A stretch of DNA of 64,000 nucleotides from Lepus europaeus (GCF_033115175.1 NC_084837.1:90702499-90766498); one strand, 5' to 3'; shown: positions 38,417 through 51,279, counted from the stretch's first letter. Made by a program: numbers and translations. The notes: generated by a model not told the origin, from the sequence alone.

Positions 38417-39491
38417 AAGGAAAAGGGGGATTGGGTAACAGCTGGAGAAAGAAGGATCCAACGAAGCAGCAGGAAACGGTGCAGGAGGCAAGGGAGGAAT
38501 TTCAAGATTCCGGGGTTGGGGAGGGGATGCGGCTCTAGGCACAGGTGATTGGGCTGGCACGGGGAGTGGCGTAGGTGACAGGATGCCCCTCCTCTTCCCC
38601 ACCGTGGGTCTGTATTGTTTCAGGGGTCATCTGTCTTTCCTGACGTGTGTTACCAGATGAAAGTGGCCGTAGCAATGTCCCCAGCCTACAGCCAGCAAGG
38701 AAGACACCAGTGACCCATGCCGTCGGGCTGGAGTGACAACAGGACATGAAAGTTCTGTGTTCCAAACAGCAACAACACAGTGGGGACACGGCTAATGCAC
38801 CCCCATTTCATCCAAGGGATGAGAACGAGAGACGTTCACAACTTTTCCTTCCACAGTGCTGGTTTCCTGCTGTGATCAGTTTTGTGTCACGGGACAAACA
38901 TTTTCAAAGATAACCCCTATTAGTACCAGATGTCTGGGGAAACAGGCGCTCTCCTAAGGCAGGGAGGGGAAAGACAGCCGCTCGAGATCTGGGAGAAGCT
39001 GCTGGGCGACATCGAATGACATGGGAGACTTCATACTTTTAGGGCTTTGTAATCCCCCTCTGGGGAACCCATTGTAGAGAAATCACTGGAAACTTGGACA
39101 GAGCTTTGATCACATGATTTCTCACACAGTCGTTTAGGGCAGCGGAACAAATGCAAGGAAATTGCGTGTCCAAACATGGAAGCCGAGATAACCACAGTTT
39201 GACATGTCCATATTTAATAACACGGAAAAACACTTAACGCGTGTTGGAAAATGAGTCACAAAATCATTTCTGTTGAACTACTCAATACTATCTTAGGAAG
39301 CTCTCATACTCTCTTCAACTATTTCTAGCCTAAAAATCAGCTGTTGAGTAATTATTACTGCGTTATCCTATTTATTTGACTTTGTCAAATAAAATGCTAA
39401 TAACCCTACTTTTCTCCATGATCTCTAACTGCATTTTCTTCAAGCCAAGTGGGGTCAGTTTCATTTCTGCCCCCTGTGGTCTAATTTCTTT
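38417..39491. other. Intergenic, nothing recognised
   Basis: No coding signal or clear repeat. Confidence 0.45.
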
Positions 39492-39783
39492 ATAAAGATT
39501 TATTTATTTTTGAAAGTCAGAATGATAGAGAGAGAGAGAGAGAAAGAGAGAGAGAGGGATCTTCCAATCCATTGGTTCACTCCTCAAATGGCTGCAACAG
39601 CCAGGGCTGGGCCAAGCTAAAGCCAGGAGCCTAGAACTCCATCCAGGTCTCTTATATGGGTGGCAGGGACTCCAGCACCTGGGCCATCTTCTGCTGCTTT
39701 CCCGGGTGCATTAGCAGGGAGCTGGATCAGAAGTGGAGCAGCTTGGACTCAAATCAGTGCTCCGATATGGGATGCCGGCCCCT
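39492..39783 (-). repeat. SINE-C
   Basis: Antisense, with a (GA)n run at 39530-39555, followed by a short (TG)n. Confidence 0.85.
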
Positions 39784-39807
39784 GGCCAGTTGTGTGTGTG
39801 TGTGTGG

Positions 39808-40254
39808 TGAAATCCATACACAACATGCAATTTCTGGTCTGGACCACTTGGCAGGGTACAACAACTCCGTGGCATCGAAGTGTTTCCCACTATTGTGCAG
39901 CCATCAGCACCAGCGTCTCCAGAACTCTTTCCCTTGTGGAGAACTGAAGCTGAGCACCCTTCACACACTCACTGCCCACTGTCCCCTCGCTGGCCGCTAC
40001 CACTCTGCTTCCTGTTTAGGCTGGCCGCTGCAGCTGCCTCATCTTAGTGAAATCCTAATCTTCCATGACTGGCTTATTTCACTTCATTTATGTTCATTTT
40101 TATTTTAAGTTCATATTTTTATGCATGCTTTTCTATCATTTTGTCCTTTAAAGATTCTAATTATATTTAGAGATTTTGTTATTTTCACTTCTTACAATGT
40201 GAATTATTCTCCCTCTGGTTAGTTTCATGGCTATCTCCAAAGCCTTGTTTTTCC
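39808..40254 (-). mobile_element. Old L1 3' UTR fragment, antisense
   Basis: cactattgtgcagccatcag and tctccagaactctttccctt are reverse-complement text typical of old L1M 3' UTRs. Confidence 0.6.
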
Positions 40255-40269
40255 TGTTGAAGGATTTTT

Positions 40270-40610
40270 TTTAAAAGATTTATTTATTTACTCGAGAGGC
40301 AGAGCTACAGACTGAGAGAGGGAGAGGGAGAGAGAGACACAGAGAGAGAGGTCTTCCATCCACTGGATCGCTCCCCAACTGGCCGCAATGGCTGGAGCTG
40401 GGCCGATCTGAAGCCAGGAGCCAGGAGATTCCTCCGGGTCTCCCACGTGGGTGCAGGGGCCCAAGGACTTGGGCCATCTTCCATTGCTTTCCCAGGCCAT
40501 AGCAGAGAGCTGGATGGGAAGTGGAGCAACCGGGACTCAAACCGGCGCCCATATGGGATGCTGGCGCCACAGACGGATACTTAACCTACTACACAGTAGT
40601 GCCAGCCCCT
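40270..40610 (-). repeat. SINE-C with 15-bp target-site duplication
   Basis: Full antisense copy flanked by TGTTGAAGGATTTTT at 40255-40269 and 40611-40625. Confidence 0.94.
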
Positions 40611-40689
40611 TGTTGAAGGATTTTTGGAATGCCAGGTTGTTGGCTCAACTTGAATGGTGACTGTGTGTGTGTCCATGCTCAGCCCTCTT

Positions 40690-42490
40690 CTAGAAGCTTC
40701 CTAGGGTCGGCCACCCAGTTTCCTAGGCCCCCGTGAACCACTGGCCTGGTTGGCGGCTTCAGGTCCTTGAAGACCCCAGGATATGGTGGGTCCGGTCACC
40801 AAGCAACCATTGGTCTGGCCCGGCTCTCGTTTAAGAGGCTGTGCCAACTTCTCCTCTGCCCCAAAGTACAGACCGTAAACCACTGTCCCGCCCACTCTGG
40901 TCAGCTCTCTGCCAAGGGCAGGGGCCCCGCCCAAGCCTCCCGAAGACAGCCCTGGCTTCTGGACCAGACAGCAGCAAGCCCTTCGCTTTGCTCTGACTCG
41001 CTCGTGGGCATTTCTGCCCAACGCGGGTGAACAGGGACGTCTGTTTTCGCGAGCAGCTGGTCTTTTCAGCTTTAAAAGCGCTCTGAGAGTGAACCGAGTT
41101 TGATTGAACCGGAAGTCCCACACGGCAGCTCCTTAGGCTCTGAACTCCGCCGGCGGGTGTGGCGGAGGTGGCCTCAGCATTCGGGCCCATCTTCTGCTCC
41201 CCGCTGCCCAGTTTCCCGCAGTTCCTCCCCGGGGAGGGTTCCCTCAGCCTGCCCTGCCCAGCCCCTAGGTGAGGACATCCCTCTGCCCACTCTCATAACT
41301 CGTGTCATTCTGGAAAGCATCCCTCAGTGCAGGGGCGCTCCCCGGGGCCCCCAAAAATCAAGACCCCAGAGCACCCAAACGGGACCAGAGCCATCTTGAG
41401 TCTGCAAAACTGGGGGGGGGGGCTCCTCCGCAGACGCCACCCCATGCCCTCTGCTGAACCCTGCTCAGCGTCCCGACCGCCCAGCGCACGCGCTCAGCAG
41501 AAGCCCTGCCCCACTGTGTGCCACAGTGCAATCATTGCTCCTGGAATCATTTAGTGGAGGGTGTTTCTCCTTCTCTCTCCTCTCCAGGACGAGCAAGACA
41601 ATTAGAACAGCGGAAGTAGCCCCCCCACATGTTGCTGCAACACAAGCAAGTGAGCACCCCTGGTGGGAGGCAATGGACCACCAGGCGCTGTTAGGAAGGG
41701 GTGGGGAGGCGGACGGGTGCTTAAGAAGATCGGTGATGTGGATGACCTTGACGTTCTTTCCGGCTCTCCTATCAGGAAGACTAGGGCAGCCTCACCCAGG
41801 ATCCTGAAATGGGCCCCCCAAGATGCTGTCGTCACAGTCCGCGCCACGGAAGAGCGCCCCACGTGGTCTGCCTACCACTTCTGGCCCCCCAGTAGCTGGA
41901 CCTCTGGCCGGCGAGGGCGGGCGCGTTTCCAGAGGCCGCCAGGAGGTGGCGCAGTTCTGCAGACCGTCCCCCTGCCTGGCCTGGGGCCGGCCCAAGGGAG
42001 CAGCAACTGAGCTGGGGGCCGAGGCGGGGGGCGCCTTCCAGGACCCCCACCGCGGGCCACACAGAAGGGAGTCACTGCTACCACTCTGCTTCAAAACCAG
42101 GTGGCAATGAATTCTGGCCCTGATTTTGGAAATTAACAGAAGCTGAACCTCAGGCTCCTCCTGTGTTTGGACTCAACACTGAGCGCCTCTGTGATCCTAA
42201 AGGCACGCAGGGTTCTCTCCCCGGCCAGCAGGCAACCCGGGCTGCCTCAGAGCCCAGCGGGGCGTCCTCTAACTCAACTCTGTTCTGTGTGCCTGCAGGC
42301 GCCCTCAAGTGGGGGCCGCAGGTGGAGAGCTCAGTCACCATTGCAAGCTCCTGGGGTTGCTTGATCTGCGCCTCCTGGCAGGTTGCACGTTGGGCTTCCC
42401 GCAACCCCATCTGCAGGTTTGATTCAGTTGCTGGAGCAGCTCACAGAACTCAGGGAAACAGGCTCCCAGTGTATCACAGCAAACAGCACA
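40690..42490. other. GC-rich, CpG-containing unique region
   Basis: No transposon is seen. It has CpG-rich segments (about 40980-41250 and 41830-42060), an inverted CCAAT at about 40807 and a C/G-rich run near 41411. Open frames on both strands have no recognisable product. It may be a promoter or enhancer between SPESP1 and NOX5, but nothing proves this. Confidence 0.35.
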
Positions 42491-42492
42491 GG

Positions 42493-42797
42493 GGCCAGCG
42501 TTGTGGTGCGGTGAGTGAAGCGTTTTATCATAAAGCGCCAGTTGGAGGCCCGGCTGCCCCACTTCCAATGCAGCTCCCTGCTGATGCGTCTGGGAAAGCA
42601 GGGGAAGATGGCGCAGTCCTTGGGCCCCTGCACCCACATGGGAGACCCGGATGGAGTTCCTGGCTCTGGCTTTGGCTGCCCAGCCCAGCCGTGACAGCCA
42701 TTTGAGGAGTGAACCAGCACATGGGATGACCTCTCTCTCTCTGTCTCTCCCTCTCTCTCTGTCATGCTGCCTTTCAAATAGATAAGCTAAAATAAAT
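42493..42797 (+). repeat. SINE-C
   Basis: Sense copy (ggggccagcgttgtggtgcg to caaatagataagctaaaat). Confidence 0.85.
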
Positions 42798-43281
42798 GAG
42801 AGATATTACAAAGGACACAGATGAAGAGATACATGGGTTGGGGGGACGCCCAGTTGCCACGCCCTGTGCAGGTGCACCACGCCCCCCTCAATACTCAGGT
42901 ATCTGGAAGCTCTCCGAACCCTGTCCTTGGGAGCTTTTTCTGAAGACTTCATTGCACACGTGTTGGAGAAGTCTGGCCACCTGTGTAGAAATGGGACTGG
43001 ACAGAAGAGGGGGACCTATGGTAGCAGATTGAGTGGGGAAACCGGCCAGGTCTGCTCTGTGCAGGGTCCTCCCGCCTGGGTACAGGGCAGAGCCTCCCCC
43101 GACTCGGGGTCTGTTGATCTGCTGGGGACAAAACAGGCCAGGGAGCATCTACAAGCAGCTCCAGGACAAGCAGGCAGGGGAAGATCCAAGTCTCCAAGAT
43201 CTGCCTCCGGGAGAACTTCTGGTTTCTCTGAGCTGCCTCGGGGGTGGGGGTGGGGGTTCAGAACCAGGAATGGAGGCTAAA

Positions 43282-43283
<2 letters not shown>
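42798..43283. other. Intergenic, nothing recognised
   Basis: No supported gene. Confidence 0.4.

Positions 43284-43328
<45 letters not shown>
43284..43328. repeat. (TA)n microsatellite
   Basis: About 22 TA units, self-complementary. Confidence 0.97.
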
Positions 43329-43330
<2 letters not shown>

Positions 43331-43603
43331 CAGTTCTGAAAGCCCATGGCAGGCAGAATGAAGAGATAAGTTCATTCTGGCACAAAAAGGAACAACATGG
43401 AAATCGCACACGTGCAGGGTGTGCTGACCGTTCACGGGACACGCGCACTCTGGAAAGCTCGGCCTGGATTGCAGAAACTGTTTGCATAAACTCACTGAAG
43501 CGCCCTTGTGAATCAAAGTCACACAGCCAGGGACAGCAGAACAGCCCCCTAGGAGGGCCTGAGCTCCACCAGCTGCCCAGGGTTATCAGCTGAGGTTTTC
43601 TTT

Positions 43604-43659
43604 CTTTTTTTTTTTTTTTTTAAGATTTATTTATTCATTTGAAAGCCAGAGCCACACAG

Positions 43660-43704
<45 letters not shown>

Positions 43705-43958
43705 TCCATCTGCTGGTTCACTCCCCAAGTGGCAGCGATGGCTGTAGCTGACCCGGTTTGAAGCCAAGAGCCAGGAGCTTCTTCCAGGTCTCCCACACAG
43801 GTGCAGTGGCCCAAGGACTTGGGCCATCTTCTACTGCTTTCCCAGGCCATAGCAGAGAGCTGGATCGGAAGTGGAGCAGCCAGGTCTCGAACCAGCACCT
43901 ATATGGAATGCCGGCACTTCAGGCCAGGGCATTAACCCATTGCGCCACAGCGTCGGCC

Positions 43959-43961
<3 letters not shown>
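43604..43961 (-). repeat. SINE-C with (GA)n tract
   Basis: Antisense copy. The GA run is at about 43661-43700. Its end merges into the duplicated CT block. Confidence 0.92.
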
Positions 43962-44011
<50 letters not shown>

Positions 44012-44057
44012 GAGCCTGTAGATCCCAGGATCTGCCCATTGCGCCACAGCGTCGGCC

Positions 44058-44114
<57 letters not shown>

Positions 44115-44137
44115 GAGCCTGTAGATCCCAGGATCTG
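43936..44137. repeat. Two-copy tandem duplication carrying (CT)n
   Basis: 43936-44034 and 44035-44137 each read cccattgcgccacagcgtcg, a CT run, then ttttaagagcctgtagatcc. They differ only in CT length. Confidence 0.95.
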
Positions 44138-44575
44138 TGGGCTGGGAACCTTGCCAGTGGGTGCCCCAACATAGCACATTGGGCCAGATTTAGCTCCCTG
44201 GTGGCACAGTCTCCAGGATCAGTTTAACAGGGGGCGGGGTGGGGGGGATGGAACGCCTGCTGAGACACCTCCATTGTCACCTGCCATTGTCACTAGCCTC
44301 CAGGCTTCCTCTTCCTCATCAGCACGGTGAACCCCACTCCCCACCCCTGCCCCAGGCTATGCTAGGTGTGGAAAGTGCTCAGCCCAGGCAGGATGAAGGA
44401 TGAAGTGTTCCTTTTGCTGATCATCAATATTATGGGTTATGGACCAAATTCCCCATGGCTGATTACTCTCCTAGCAGGGCCTGCCTCAGCTGCTGGTGTT
44501 TTCCACAGTGCTTTCCTAGACCCCACCCCCCAGGCCCCAGGGCTACATGCACAGGGGCTTCGATGAGGGAGGGAA

Positions 44576-44672
44576 AGTGGAAGGCACCAACCAAGCAGAT
44601 GGACCACAGCCAGCATCCTTCCAATAAAAGCCCAGCCCCGCCCAGGGGACCTCCTGGCTGAAATTTCTCTGG
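44576..44672 (+). promoter_or_regulatory. Candidate NOX5 proximal promoter element (duplicated)
   Basis: About 160-255 bases upstream of the NOX5 start codon. It has a TATA-like AATAAAA (44623-44629) followed by a GC box (ccccgccc, about 44635-44643). A roughly 92% identical copy lies in intron 1 at 46065-46163 with the TATA-like core changed. Promoter role is inference from position. Confidence 0.35.
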
Positions 44673-44830
44673 ACCAAGTCAGCCACAGCCAGCACTTGGA
44701 TCACAGAGGAGCCGTGAGTGCGAGCAGGTCTTTAGGAAAGTCAGGACTGGGAGGAGCTGGGAGAGGCGGCCTCACCCTCAGGCTGCAGGGCTGACGGTCG
44801 CCTTGCTCGGACTCGGGCTCCAGAGGCGCG

Positions 44831-44880
44831 ATGAGCTCACAGGGAGACCCTGCCCAACCAGGTCCCGAGGGCGGCAGAAG
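44831..44880 (+). CDS. NOX5: NOX5 exon 1 (start codon)
   Basis: ATG at 44831 (purine at -3) begins MSSQGDPAQPGPEGGR, close to the human long-form N-terminus. The donor GTGAGT is at 44881. It ends with two bases of a split codon. No in-frame alternative ATG exists before exon 3. Confidence 0.88.
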
Positions 44881-47800
44881 GTGAGTGGCGGCCCCCCTGG
44901 CCTCTCCACTGTGGGGAGGAAAGAGCGATGGCCGAACTTGTTGCCTCTGTGAATTTACAAAGTGTGACGGTGTCAGTGGTGGGCACAAGTCTCGGAGACC
45001 TGAGTTCCAATCTTGCTCTGTTACTGGCGTGCTGTGCCGTCTTGGACAAGTCATTCACCATCTCTGGGCCTGTTTTCTCACCTGTGATATAAGGCATCGG
45101 CCGTGTCAGCCCAAGAGCAGTGCCCCCCACCCTGCTTCTGACCTGGGCCTCCCAGAGGCACTTCCCACCCTGGCTCGGGTGGTCCCCAGGGCAGCCCCCT
45201 TTGTACGGGCTGCCGGCAGGGTGGTCAGGGGGCTGCTGCAGGGCAAGGCTGCCCCTGCACGGATTCCGGCCCTGGTGAGCGCGCAGATCTCTTGTTGCTC
45301 TGAAGTCTGCAGGTCCCTGCTCTCTTTCCTCTACTTCCCTGACTCCTTTTCTCCCCCCCCCCCCCCCCCGCTCTCGCCACCTACCCGCTCTGGCTGTCCT
45401 GGTCTCTGCAGTCCCTTCCCATTCCAGGGGGCTGCCACCTTTCTTGTTTAAAAAGCAAAAAAGCAGGGGACAAACAACAGCTACCCAATCCCGGCCATCC
45501 TTGGCTAGCTCCTGCACCACGGGCCTGTGCCCCAGAGTCCTCTCTGCTCTCTGCCCTGCCTGCCCCAGGCACCGCAGGAGGTGAAATAAACAAGGGCTGT
45601 TTAACACTCAGGGTGGCGCTTCTCCAGGGCTGGGCCCGGACCACCCACACGTGTGCCGCAAGTGTCTGTGGTGTAGACCCCTGGGCCCTATCCCACGTGG
45701 AGAGAATGCTCGTTGCCTAAGCTCTCCTGCCTTTGACAGGCATATTCACAGCTCAGGGACCACTCCTCTGTGGGAAGGCACCTTTGGGGGTTGTGGAGGG
45801 CTGCCTCGAAACAGCTGGAAGATGCCTTGAAATCAGAGGGAGGTGCAAGGGTCCTGGGGCCAGTGGTGGGAACCAGTGTCAGCTCAGGGACCTCAGGAGC
45901 ACGCACCCCAGGCTTGGTGGCTGCGGAGGCCACCCCATCAGCAAAGGTGTCAGCTGAGTTGTTGGGCGGGGCTGCAGCCAGGGTGGTGTCATCCAGGAAG
46001 CTCAGGGCAGCCGAATTTCAGAGGGGGCTCCCTGGCTGGCACTAAGGTGCACCAGGAATGCTGGAGTGGAAGGCACCAACCGAGCAGATGGACCACAGCC
46101 AAAATCCTTCCAGTAAAAGCCCAGCCCTGCCCCTGCACCAGACCTCCTGGCTGGAATTTCTGGCTGGAAAGCCAGAGGTCTGGCTGGAAGCCCCCTCCCA
46201 CTTTGGCAAGCTGTGGCACCTCTCTGTGCTGGCCCAGCAGGAATGTCACCATAACCATAGTGGCGCCTGCCCCACCGGGCCGCCCCAAAGACCAAAGGGG
46301 CGGATGCACTGAGGGTGAGGAGCTTGGCACACAGGAAGGCCGAGGCCCCACTGTGCGCAGTGCGAAAGGGGCCTGAGTGGGCGGGAACCTGAGCCTGGCA
46401 TGGGCACAGCTCCCGCCACTTCCGGGCGCAGGCTTTCAGGCCCTTCCCTGGCCCCCACTTCCAGAGGGAGGAGCTGCCCGCAGCCCAGCGGATGCCCAGG
46501 ACTCCGGAGCCCAGAGCATGGCTGTGCCACAAGTCACGGTGGGGCCCTGGGGGGCTACCTCCTCTCCACGTGCCCTCTGGGACATGGGGGCCCTGAGCGC
46601 TTTGCTGACTGGGAGGTAAAGTGAGTTCACAGGTGTGAAAAGAGGCGGAGGATGGACGGGACACCTGCGGGCCATGTGCTAGACTGGGGGCTGCGCGTGG
46701 TCACAGCAGCTCCACAAGCTGAGCTCTCGCGGGCCGGTCAGGAGAGGAGACTGAGCAGGTGCACACGGCCCGGACGCAGCAGCGGGATGCACTGTCCCAC
46801 GGCTCGTTGGCAAGTTCACAGAAATGCACATGACTTGCATTTTTAAAGTTAAAAAAAAAAGATTTACTTTTAAAAAAAAATTATTTGAAAGGCAGACAGA
46901 GAGAGAGAGAGAGAGATCTTTCATCTGCTGTCCAGGCCAAAGCCAGAAGCCAGGGTCTCCCATGTGGGCGGCAGGAACCCAAACACTTGGGCCACCTTCT
47001 GCTGCTGACCAGGTGCATTAGCAGGGAGTTGGATCGGAAGTGGAGCAGCTGGGACTTGAACTGGTGTCTACGTGGGGAGCAGGAGACCCAAGTAGCAGCT
47101 TAACCCCCGCCCTGCAACACCCCGCCCTACCTTTCAACTCTGCCATCCACAGCCTCTTCCACACCCCCCCGAGTGTGTACATACATCGCACACGTGACAG
47201 CATGCAAAACAGGCTCGGATACAGGCACCAAAGCACACTCCAGGACACATCAGAATGTTCATGGAACAATGGAATTATGTGGCACGTTTGTTTTGGTGCA
47301 AAAATATTTTCAAATTCATGCAGTTTTTCATAGTAATCATTTTTCAGGAATATTTTTGAAGACCTCTCCCATACATGGATTTCAAACACTTGGCAGCAAG
47401 AACAACTTATTTTTAATTCCATTTCACATGAGCTATTTGAAGTCTGTCATATACCCCCCCACACACACACACACTGCATATACAGCATAAAATACCTTCC
47501 TAAGAAGAGATCAGGAGAGAAACAGGCAACCCGGATGACGGCACAGGGTCCCCCAGCAGGTCGGGGTGCTCTAGAAAGCTCACCCCTCCCCCCAACACAT
47601 CTGAGCATTTCTGCTGGCATGGGTTCAACCTGCAACTCTGCGCGTGCTGCTCAGATCCACACTTCCAGGCCCAGGCTCTGAAGCCCCCAAGCCAGGACCT
47701 CAATCTCCCAGCCCACGACAATGCTGGAAGGGAGGGGGCTCCCCAGCCTGCCCTGAAGGTGCAGGTGTTCAGGCACCCAGAAAGCCCCAAGCCGTCACCC

Positions 47801-48131
47801 GAGTCAGAGTGTCGGTGGGGCAGAGGCGCCAAGAAGAACGAGGGTGTCCTTGCTGAGTGGGCAGGGAGGCTGGAGGGTCGGGGGTGGGGGCCCTAGCGGA
47901 GCCCCAGGTGGAGAAGAGGAGGAGGGGCTGTGGGGGCAGGGCAGAGGCCGAGCCCCGACCCCACCTCCTTTATCTCCAGCACCCTGTCTGCCGAGGAGGA
48001 TGCTAAGTGGCTGCAATGGGTGACGCGCCAGTTTGAGGCCATTGCGGGAGAGGACCGGGAGATCAACTTGCAGGAATTCAAGGCGGCTCTGAACGTGAAA
48101 GAGGCGAGTGCTGGCCCAGCAGAGGGCGCCC

Positions 48132-48171
<40 letters not shown>

Positions 48172-51100
48172 GAAAGGCAGAGAGAAAGAGAGAGACTGAA
48201 TCTCCCACCCACTAATTTGCTCCCCAAATGGCTGAAACAGTTGGCGCTGGGCCAGGTCGAAGCTTTGGGGGCCAAGAACTCCAGCAGGGCCACCCACACA
48301 GGTGGCAAGGATCCAAGGCCTTGAGCCATCATCGGCTGCCCCCAAGGTGCAGGAGCAGGAAGCTGCAGTCCAAGCGGAGCTGGGACTTGACCCAGGCGCT
48401 CCGTCCGACTTGGGAGCTGAGCGTTCGAAGTGGCAGCTCGCCCTGCAGTTGTATTGTATCCAGTTCCCGGTTCTCAGAACACAGCCTCACAAGGAAGGGA
48501 GGCAGCTCCGGGGGTCCTTCAGGGTCCCCCACCTGTAAGCAAGGCTGGAAGGATGCTCCCAGGGCCTCCCATCCCCCCTAGTAGCTGTGACCCCCTTGGG
48601 GTCTTCCAAAGCCCACCGAGGTTGGAAATCAGTAGTTCCTGAAATCTTGAGCCCTCACAATCCCTGTGAGCCTCCTGGGCAGAGCTGGTGCTGCCCGAAG
48701 CCAGTGTGGAAGCCCTGTGTGCAGAACCCCGCCATCCCCAGCCCTGGGGGCTCCACGCTCCTCTGCCCGCCCCCTTCACAGCCTGCACACCCGGACAGTT
48801 GGAGGGTGACGTCAGCAGAGGTGGGGGGGTGACCTCAGAGCACCAAACTCTATCCTGGACTGGCATGGGGCTGGAGGTGTGTGTGTCAGGGTGGCTCCTG
48901 TGCCCCATAGGGGCCAGCCAATGAGCACTTGCATGGCCCCTGTGGAGCTGAAGCAGCTTGGCCTGTGGGGACCAGAGATGTGCCTCTCCCAGTACACGTG
49001 AGGAGGGAAGGTGGCCCATTCTGCGCCCCCACCCAAACAGGGGGCTGTAGAATGGCCCCTCTGGAGGGTTGAGTGACAGCAGTGGTACCCAAGGGTTGCA
49101 GAGGAAGAAGAAAGCTGGGGTGTCAGCCAATACAGCCCTATAGACTCCTCCCTGCCACCCCTCCAGGAAGCCCCCCAGGCTTGGGCACCTGTGGGATCCC
49201 CACCCAAGCCTTGCAGTTCTGTGTTTCCAACCTCTGATCTCAGGCCTGCAAGCAGGGGCTGCAAAGCCCACGGCTGTGAGCGCCTCCATGCCGGCTGGAG
49301 GCGGCCTCAAGCCTCAGACAAGTAGAATCTATGCTAAAGTCCTTCCCCCATGAGACAGGGCCTGTGAGGAGCCTGCAGGGGACCCTCCCTCTGACTCCCT
49401 CCCGGCCACCCAGAGTTCTGAACGGCAAGGCTGATGGGGGTGATGGCATGCACGGGGGCAGAGAGCCCATGCCTGGGGCCCCAGCCAAGCCCCACCTCAC
49501 TGCAGGGCCCGGCACAGCTCTTCCTCTGGGTGCTCAGAGCCCCGCAGGAATGCCACCGCCGCCGTGTGTGCCCTGATCCTGCAGTCAGGCAAAGACAGTG
49601 GCAAGCCCGGCCATCACATCTGTGCCTGTGCCCACCCTTCCTGCCCACAGTCCTTCTTTGCGGAGCGATTCTTTGCCCTGTTCGACTCGGACAAGAGCGG
49701 CACCATCACCCTCCAGGAGCTGCAGGAGGCGCTGACCCTGCTCATCCACGGGGGCCCTATGGACAAACTCAAGTTCCTTTTCCAGGTGTACGATGTCGAT
49801 GGTGAGCGCTCCTCCAGCGCCTGGGTTGGGGGTGGGGTGAGGGCAGGGGCCTCCCAGCCATTGGCAGGAAGCTGAATGGGAAGTGGAGCAGCCAGGGCTA
49901 GGGCCAGACAGGGCAGGGCCACAGAGACCCTGCCTTAGAGTCAGCCCCATGAGCAGCGGGGAACCCTCAAAGAGCACCCAGCACGGGAGTCAGGGCTGGA
50001 TTTACAGTCTAGGACATCTCAGGCTCTCTGCAGAGATCCGCGGCTCCTGGGCCAAGGCTTCTCTGGCTCCCATGCCTGCCTGCCCCCATCTAAGCACACC
50101 TGGTTCCTGGAACCACTCCCCAAGTAACCCACACCGGCTCCACTCCATGGTGGTGTAGACCTTGTCTGCTTCCTGGGCGTCTTCCTCAGACCCCACGGGA
50201 CTCTCATCACTGATTGCCTTCTGACTACCTGGCTTCTGTCACCCCTGGGGATTAGAGATGACCTCATGTGGAGGCGTGGCCTCCTGGAGCGCAGAGGTGG
50301 GGAGCAAGGGCAGGCCAGGCGGGTCTGTGGATCTGGGCAGGACCCACAGGAAATTCCTTTCCAGTGGCCGCGGTGTTGTCCGGGAGCCAGGCAGGGTTGG
50401 GATGGGCGTGAGGCAGGCAGCGGCTCTTGCAGAGAGCAGGGGAGCAGCCTTCCTGGGGCAGCGAGAGGTGACGGTAGGGCGAGGTAAAGATCGTGCTGAA
50501 ATCAGGCATCAACGCAGTGCTGCTCTTCCGGGTGCTTTTCCTCCACAATGTTCACGCAGCTGCCCTGGCGCTGGGCTCACCCAGGGATGGGATATGTGTA
50601 GGGCTAGTGGAATAGGACAGAGGGACCGGGAAGGAGGACTGTGGGTCTGGAATTGGCCAAGGAGAGAAGGAAGCTGTGTGGACAAGAGGGCATCAGGATG
50701 GGAGGGCAGGAAGAGGGCAGGAAGAGACTGGCATTGGAGCGAGGGCGGGGACCTGTGGCTGCTTGTGACTAGGGTGGGGGAGGGGCCAGGAGGGGGAGTG
50801 ACGCTGGTGACTCCACCTTGCACAGGGTGACAGGCTTTGGCGGCGTCACAGCAGCAGTCAGAATGTCCAGTTCTGTGCAGTTACCTCCTTCCAGATCTGC
50901 ACCTGGAGCTTCCCGACGAGCTACTAGCCCTGAGCAATTCTGGAAGGGAGGAGTGGCTATCCCCATTTCACAGATGAGCAAAGCAAGGCTCGTGGCTCTG
51001 AGGTCTGAGAGCCACCCTCGTGCTTAGTGAGGGGCAGAAGCGGGGTGTGTCTGCGGGGAAAGCAGGCTGGGTAATCGCAAGGCCTGCGGCTCCTGAAGAA

Positions 51101-51279
51101 TGAAAATGTGAGACTCCTTCAACGGGCTCGTGGGAGGGGGGAATTAAAAGATAGGGGGTTTGTTGAAAAACAAAAAGGTTGCCATCTATGCATAGTTTTT
51201 TCATAATGCACTTTTTTTTAAAGATTCATTTATTATTTATTTGAAAGTCAGAGTTACACAGAGAAAGAGAGGCAGAAAC

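Larger units (their letters stand above)
44881..47979 (+). other. NOX5 intron 1
   Basis: Holds a MIR-like fragment (about 44965-45095), a C-run near 45352-45369, the second copy of the upstream element (46065-46163), a SINE-C and a mariner-type MITE. Open frames such as 44837-45607 minus show no family resemblance. Confidence 0.7.

Noticed and set aside
44837..45607. Minus frame of 256 codons across NOX5 exon 1 and intron 1
   Set aside because: Antisense of a recognised exon in GC-rich DNA, with no family features.
48519..49310. Minus frame of 263 codons in NOX5 intron 2
   Set aside because: GC-rich chance frame with no domain, between two confirmed NOX5 exons.
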